A program made the translations under genes and the position numbers. A stretch of DNA of 64,000 nucleotides. Source: CAVZVZ01 sp963778895 (lineage in GTDB: Bacteria > Actinomycetota > Acidimicrobiia > Acidimicrobiales > Acidimicrobilacustridaceae). Position 1 is the stretch's first letter, and every line of letters begins with the position of its first letter. Below, piece by piece: positions 60,031-64,000 of the stretch. The notes under the pieces were generated by a model. The model was not told the DNA's origin and ran no database searches. It saw only the letters and a list, made by a program, of their open reading frames with translations. Where the stretch lies: NCBI GenBank assembly GCA_963778895.1, contig CAVZVZ010000005.1, positions 1,674,001 to 1,738,000 on the forward strand, in the 5' to 3' direction.

Positions 60031-61020
60031 ATGACATCCCCTGACCAATCGAATGCGGGTCCATCGAACCTGCACGACGTGGTGATCATCGGCTCCGGGC
60101 CCGCCGGGCTGACCGCTGCCGTCTACACCGCTCGAGCCAATCTGGCTCCCCTCGTCATCGAGGGTGAACCGTCGTCGACGAGCGACCAACCGGGCGGGCA
60201 GCTGATGCTCACCACCGAGGTCGAGAACTTCCCGGGCTTCCCCGAAGGGATCATGGGCCCCGAGCTCATGGTGCGCTTCCGCGAGCAAGCGATCCGCTTC
60301 GGTGCCGACATCCGCACCGAGAAAGCCACCAAGGTGGACTTCTCCGCCCGTCCGTTCGGCATCTGGACGGGTAGCCCCGACGATCCCGAACCGAGCTACC
60401 GGGCCGAGAGCGTCATCGTGTCGACCGGGGCGCAGTCGCTGATGCTCGGCATCGAGGCCGAGAGCCGCCTGCTCGGACACGGCTTGTCGACCTGCGCCAC
60501 CTGCGACGGCTTCTTCTTCCGTGGCCAGCACATCGCCGTGATCGGCGGGGGTGACTCCGCGCTCGAGGAGGCCATCTTCCTCACCAAGTTCGCCGACAGC
60601 GTGACCCTCGTGCACCGCCGCGACCAGCTCCGAGCATCCAAGATCATGCAGGAGCGGGCCTTCGCCAACGACAAGATCAAGTTCCTCTGGAACAACGTCG
60701 TCGAGGACGTGCTCGGCAGCACCGCGGTCGAAGGTGTGGTCGTACGGGACGTGCTGACCGACGAGCAGACGACCCTGCCGGTCACCGGGCTGTTCGTGGC
60801 GATCGGTCACAAGCCCAACACCGACCTGTTCAAGGGCCAGCTCGAGATGGAGGACACGGGATACCTGGTCACCCACGACGGCACCTACACCAACGTGGAG
60901 GGTGTCTTCGCCTGCGGTGACGTGCAGGACCACACCTACCGCCAGGCCATCACCGCCGCCGGCTCGGGCTGCATGGCCGCCATCGATGCCGAGCGCTGGC
61001 TCGAGGCCAACCACAACTAG
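60031..61020 (+). CDS. trxB: Thioredoxin-disulfide reductase
   Basis: 329 residues. ATG 60031 with CGAGGA 4-6 bp upstream. FAD site DVVIIGSGPAGLTAAVYTAR, NADPH site IAVIGGGDSALEEAIFL, redox pair CATC at residues 155-158, and the second FAD motif VEGVFACGDVQDHTYRQAIT. The length is typical. It reduces thioredoxin TrxA, encoded 104 bp downstream. Cytosolic. The frame is intact. Confidence 0.97.
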   Translation: MTSPDQSNAGPSNLHDVVIIGSGPAGLTAAVYTARANLAPLVIEGEPSSTSDQPGGQLMLTTEVENFPGFPEGIMGPELMVRFREQAIRFGADIRTEKATKVDFSARPFGIWTGSPDDPEPSYRAESVIVSTGAQSLMLGIEAESRLLGHGLSTCATCDGFFFRGQHIAVIGGGDSALEEAIFLTKFADSVTLVHRRDQLRASKIMQERAFANDKIKFLWNNVVEDVLGSTAVEGVVVRDVLTDEQTTLPVTGLFVAIGHKPNTDLFKGQLEMEDTGYLVTHDGTYTNVEGVFACGDVQDHTYRQAITAAGSGCMAAIDAERWLEANHN

Positions 61021-61124
61021 CGTGCACCCCACGGAATGCCTGCCGCTCTTCGTGGGTTCAGACTCTCGTCCACCCCGCGCCCCGCTCGCGAAATCAGCGG
61101 CGACGCACACGAAAGGAACCGTCC

Positions 61125-61451
61125 ATGACCCCCTCGGTCACCACCCTGTCGGACACCACCTTCGACGAAGAGATCGGCGCGGCCGACGAACCCGTGCTGG
61201 TCGACTTCTGGGCCGAGTGGTGCGGGCCGTGCAAGATGGTCGCCCCGATCCTCGACGAGATCGCCGAGGAGCACGAGGGCAAGATCCGCATCGCCAAGCT
61301 GAACGTCGACGACAACCCCGAAATCGCGCGACGCTATTCAGTGATGAGCATCCCGACCCTTATCGTTTTTCGCGATGGCCAAGAAGCGGCGCGGATCATC
61401 GGCGCCAAGGGCAAGGGCCAGCTCGTCCAAGAGCTGAACGCCTTCCTCTGA
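61125..61451 (+). CDS. trxA: Thioredoxin
   Basis: 108 residues. The active site WCGPC is at residues 32-36, preceded by VLVDFWAE. The cis-Pro is in SIPTLIVF, and the fold ends with AKGKGQLVQELNAFL. ATG 61125 (GAAAGGAACC 7 bp upstream gives the ribosome-binding site). It is the standard electron donor to ribonucleotide reductase and others; co-located with trxB as in other actinobacteria. Confidence 0.97.
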   Translation: MTPSVTTLSDTTFDEEIGAADEPVLVDFWAEWCGPCKMVAPILDEIAEEHEGKIRIAKLNVDDNPEIARRYSVMSIPTLIVFRDGQEAARIIGAKGKGQLVQELNAFL

Positions 61452-61490
61452 GCAGTCCCCGTCCGCGCCGCCGACCCCAGGCAGCGCGAC

Positions 61491-62468
61491 GTGGATGAGC
61501 TTCCCCTCGCACGCGGCACCGCCGGTGAAGCGGTGCGCGACCTCCAACGTCGATTGGCTGCGGCCGGGTGGACCGGTGCGGTAGGCGAGGCGGGAGCCTA
61601 CGGCAGCGCCACCGAAGACGCCGTGCGAGCCTTCCAGGGCGAGCGCGGCCAACAGGTCACCGGGGTGTGTGACCGCGCCACTTGGGCCGCATTGGTCGAG
61701 GCCGGCTACCGGCTGGGCGACCGCCTCCTCTATCTCCGAGCGCCGATGCAACGCGGCGACGACGTCGGCGAGCTCCAACGGCGCCTCGGTGCCCTCGGGT
61801 TCGACGCCGGTCGAGTCGATGCCATCTTCGGTCCGCTGACCGAGACCGCGCTCAAGGACTTCGAACGCAATGCCGGACTCACCACCGACGGTGTGTGCGG
61901 CCCGGACGTTCTCGCCGAGCTGAGCCGTCTCGGGTCCCGCGGGAACGGCGCGAGCGTCGCCGGTGTGCGCGAACGCGAGCGGCTCCTCCAAGGACCGCGC
62001 GCCCTGCACGGTCGCCGCGTCGCCGTCGGCGATGCGGGCGGACTCGAGGTCGTCGCCGACGGCTTGGCCAAGGCGTTGCAACATGCCGGAGCGACGGTGG
62101 CGGTGCTCCACCACCCGGATCCCTCGGCGCAGGCCGCAGAGGCGAACCATTTCGAAGCCGACGTGTTCCTCGGCTTGACCGTCGACGAGGCCGGTCCTTG
62201 TTGGGCCGCCTACTACTCCACCGAGGGCTTCGAGAGCGCCGGTGGTCGTCGGCTGGCCAGCCTCGTGGTCGCCATGCTCAGCGGTGACGCTGCGCTGGAG
62301 GTCGAACCGGCGAAGGGCATGCGGCTGCCGATCCTGCGCGAGACGCGGATGCCTGCGGTGCTGTGCTCGGTGGGTCCTCCGACCGCCGTGGTGGCGACCA
62401 GCCCGACGCTCGCGCGGGGTTTGGCCCGGGTGCTCGACCAGTGGGCCGCGGCACCGGTCGAGACCTGA
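61491..62468 (+). CDS. cwlM: CwlM-like protein: two peptidoglycan-binding domains plus degenerate amidase_3 domain
   Basis: 325 residues from GTG 61491. Two PG_binding_1 repeats occur at about residues 5-70 (GTAGEAVRDLQRRLAAAGWT) and 85-145 (RGDDVGELQRRLGALGFDAG). The amidase_3-like fold occupies ~174-320, but the zinc ligands are missing: the first His site reads VAVGDAGG, the second His site VFLGLTVDE, and the catalytic Glu site VLCSVGPP. There is no signal peptide. In mycobacteria CwlM is a cytoplasmic regulator of MurA activated by a Ser/Thr kinase; this protein may act likewise. Confidence 0.88.
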   Translation: MDELPLARGTAGEAVRDLQRRLAAAGWTGAVGEAGAYGSATEDAVRAFQGERGQQVTGVCDRATWAALVEAGYRLGDRLLYLRAPMQRGDDVGELQRRLGALGFDAGRVDAIFGPLTETALKDFERNAGLTTDGVCGPDVLAELSRLGSRGNGASVAGVRERERLLQGPRALHGRRVAVGDAGGLEVVADGLAKALQHAGATVAVLHHPDPSAQAAEANHFEADVFLGLTVDEAGPCWAAYYSTEGFESAGGRRLASLVVAMLSGDAALEVEPAKGMRLPILRETRMPAVLCSVGPPTAVVATSPTLARGLARVLDQWAAAPVET

Positions 62469-62572
62469 TCTGGGCGCCCCCTGGCCGCCTGCAGGCGACC
62501 CAAACGGGTCGAATCGGCCATCCACATCCTGTGGCCAACCCTGTGGTTAACCCTTCAGCTGGGTGGCGCGCG
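62469..62572. other. Convergent intergenic region with palindrome and DnaA-box-like words
   Basis: CGCCTGCAGGCG at 62486-62497 is a perfect 12-bp palindrome. CCATCCACA at 62518-62526 and two copies of CCTGTGG on the plus strand follow. This is a possible bidirectional terminator or a peripheral DnaA-binding area, neither proven. Confidence 0.35.
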
Positions 62573-63502
62573 TCACGCCGACGGCGTCGGTTTCGTGATC
62601 ACGCCGTAGATCCGCTCGAGGTCGTCGAGCGTGGAGAACTCGATCTGGATGCGACCTCGATTGGCCCCCATCGATACCTGGACGCGGGTGTCGAGATGGT
62701 CACCGAGCAACGATTCGAGCTCCAGGAGGGCCGAGGGCTTGGTCGCCCCGGGGGTGGCCCGCGTGGTCCCCGCCGCGTCGCTCTCGGGTGGTGCCGAGGT
62801 GGTGTGGGCACTGTCGCCCTGCACCTGTCGGCGCACGAGATCCTCGACCTCGCGCACGGTCAATTCCTCGTCCACGGCCAGCTGCGCCAGCTCTTGTTGA
62901 AAGCTGCTCTCGGGGGCACCGAGAAGGGCGCGAGCATGCCCCGCCGACAGCCGGCCCTCGGCGACGTAGCGCTGCACCACAGGAGGCAGCTGCAGGAGAC
63001 GGACGGTGTTGGCGATGGTGGATCGGCTCTTGCCCACCCGCCGAGCGACCTCCTCCTGCTTCAGGCCGAACTCGTCGAGCAGTTGCTGATAGGCCGCCGC
63101 CTCCTCGAGCGGGTTGAGGTTCTCGCGGTGGAGGTTCTCGACCAAGGCTTGCTCGAGGGACTCGGTGGTATCGGCCGTGCGAACCAGGGCCGGGATCGAT
63201 GTGAGACCGGCCTTCTGCGCGGCCCGCCAGCGGCGCTCACCGGCGATCAACTCGTACTGGTCCGGCGCCACCTCTCGCAGCAGCACGGGCTGGAGGACAC
63301 CGACCTCGTTGACCGAGGTGGTCAGGGTTTCGAGGGCGTTCTCGTCGAAGTGGCTACGCGGTTGATAGGGGTTCGGCTGGACCTGGGTGACCAGCACCTC
63401 GCGAAGCTGCGACCCGGTCGTCTGGTCGGTCTCGGATTCGCTGGTCGTGGCGGGGATGAGCGCCCCAAGACCCTTACCCAGCCCGCTGCGACGTCCCACC
63501 AC
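62573..63502 (-). CDS. parB: Chromosome-partitioning protein ParB
   Basis: 309 residues from GTG 63502 with GGAGGT 5-8 bp upstream. N-terminal GRRSGLGKGLGALIP, then box I VQPNPYQPRSHFDE, box II ELIAGERRWRAAQKAG and LVENLHRENLNPLEEA, the HTH KQEEVARRVGKSRSTIANTV, and a C-terminal dimerisation domain RIQIEFSTLDDLERIYGVI. It binds parS sites and CTP. The start region overlaps parA by 29 bp. The frame is intact. Confidence 0.96.
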   Translation of the reverse strand: MVGRRSGLGKGLGALIPATTSESETDQTTGSQLREVLVTQVQPNPYQPRSHFDENALETLTTSVNEVGVLQPVLLREVAPDQYELIAGERRWRAAQKAGLTSIPALVRTADTTESLEQALVENLHRENLNPLEEAAAYQQLLDEFGLKQEEVARRVGKSRSTIANTVRLLQLPPVVQRYVAEGRLSAGHARALLGAPESSFQQELAQLAVDEELTVREVEDLVRRQVQGDSAHTTSAPPESDAAGTTRATPGATKPSALLELESLLGDHLDTRVQVSMGANRGRIQIEFSTLDDLERIYGVITKPTPSA

Positions 63503-64000
63503 TGACCTCCTTCGCCAACTCGCGATACGCGATTGCACCACGAGAACTCGGATCGAACGTGATGATGGGCTGCCCGTAGGACGGTGCCTCGGAGAGCCGC
63601 ACGGTGCGGGGCACGACGTGCTTGAGCACCTTCTGACCGAAGTGCGCTCGCACCTCTTGGGCAACCTGCTCCGCCAGCTTGGTGCGGGCGTCGTACATGA
63701 CGAGGATGATGGCACTCACCTCGAGGGCCGGGTTCAGGTTCCGCTGCACCAGCTCGACGTTGCGCAGCAACTGACCCAGGCCCTCCAAGGCGTAGTACTC
63801 GCATTGGATGGGGACGAGTACCTCGGTGGCCGCCGCGAAGGCGTTGACCGTGAGTAGCCCGAGCGAAGGCGGGCAGTCGATGAGGACGTAGTCGAAGTCG
63901 TCTTTCACCTCACCGAGGGCATTGCGAAGCTTGAGCTCGCGGCTGAAGGCGGGCACCAACTCGATCTCGGCGCCGGCCAGATCGAGGCTGGCGGGGGCCA
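63474..64000 (-). CDS. parA: ParA family ATPase (partial, N-terminus outside window)
   Basis: C-terminal ~175 residues; the frame is open to the right edge. Visible: SLDLAGAEIELVPAFSRE, YVLIDCPPSLGLLTVNAFAA (Walker B region), VPIQCEYYALEGLGQLLRNV, and VVPRTVRLSEAPSYGQPIIT. This is chromosomal Soj/ParA. Its stop is TAA at 63474-63476, 29 bp inside parB. It drives segregation of ParB-bound origins. Walker A lies beyond the window. Confidence 0.95.
   Translation of the reverse strand, partial: APASLDLAGAEIELVPAFSRELKLRNALGEVKDDFDYVLIDCPPSLGLLTVNAFAAATEVLVPIQCEYYALEGLGQLLRNVELVQRNLNPALEVSAIILVMYDARTKLAEQVAQEVRAHFGQKVLKHVVPRTVRLSEAPSYGQPIITFDPSSRGAIAYRELAKEVSGGTSQRAG

Noticed and set aside
59506..61110. 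534-codon minus-strand open frame opposite trxB
   Set aside because: Antisense of a highly conserved gene, no motif, no ribosome-binding site.

Overview
This window is high-GC actinobacterial chromosome, probably from the class Acidimicrobiia or a relative (inference). The evidence is a mycobacterial-type gene order (pcnA, DUF6049, Ser/Thr kinase, sigM-like, anti-sigma, trxB, trxA, cwlM-like, parB, parA), the actinobacterial families DUF5318, DUF6049 and GAF-ANTAR, an F420-type LLM oxidoreductase, and frequent GTG starts with ATGA/GTGA overlaps. The right end runs into parA, so it lies close to oriC. I see no mobile element, rRNA, tRNA or CRISPR array.

Layout. 1-11.5 kb holds accessory metabolism: a DUF1214-like remnant, an epimerase and an SDR; an alpha/beta-hydrolase-adenylate cyclase fusion; a secreted glycosidase plus sulfatase pair; SRPBCC and DUF6544 proteins; a reductase/TMEM175 operon divergent from a TetR; and a WS/DGAT-like acyltransferase. 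11.5-15.3 kb holds LapA, an SQR-like flavoprotein, two GAF-ANTAR proteins and a STAS protein. 15.4-20.4 kb is a glycan locus: GH130, GT4 fused to a toroid domain, and a divergent GT4. 20.4-35.7 kb is rich in regulators: four TetR genes from here to 35.7 kb, two SigG-type ECF sigma factors, a YCII-ECF42 pair, a TetR-controlled DrrAB-like ABC exporter, a UGT, a LLM oxidoreductase, an MFS pump and a coiled-coil M15 peptidase. 36-39 kb has small membrane, VOC and hydrolase genes. From 39.1 kb the core begins: dnaB with an intein, rplI, rpsR, ssb, rpsF, panB, an SGNH lipoprotein, a class A PBP and DUF5318. Then come methyltransferases, pcnA, an HDAC-like deacetylase, GNAT, DUF6049, DegV, the kinase, sigM-like, anti-sigma, trxBA, cwlM-like and parBA.

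A dominating property is the number of genes split between two or more reading frames, at least 25 of about 62. In nearly every case I examined by hand, removing one extra base, usually in a doubled or tripled G/C run, restores a family-consistent protein. I read most of these as insertion-type sequence errors rather than true pseudogenes, so I give one feature across the whole gene and state where the frame changes.

Functionally the core half couples replication and segregation (dnaB, ssb, parAB), translation (L9, S18, S6) and cell-wall control (PBP, kinase, CwlM-like, sigM). The left half is mainly environmental response and secondary metabolism under local TetR and ECF regulators. The most interesting items are a mini-intein in DnaB, a CwlM-like protein with no visible zinc ligands, an S18 with a long acidic tail, a triplicated TetR operator in front of an ABC exporter whose ATPase ends in a PNSHG repeat, and the glycosyltransferase-toroid/GH130 locus.
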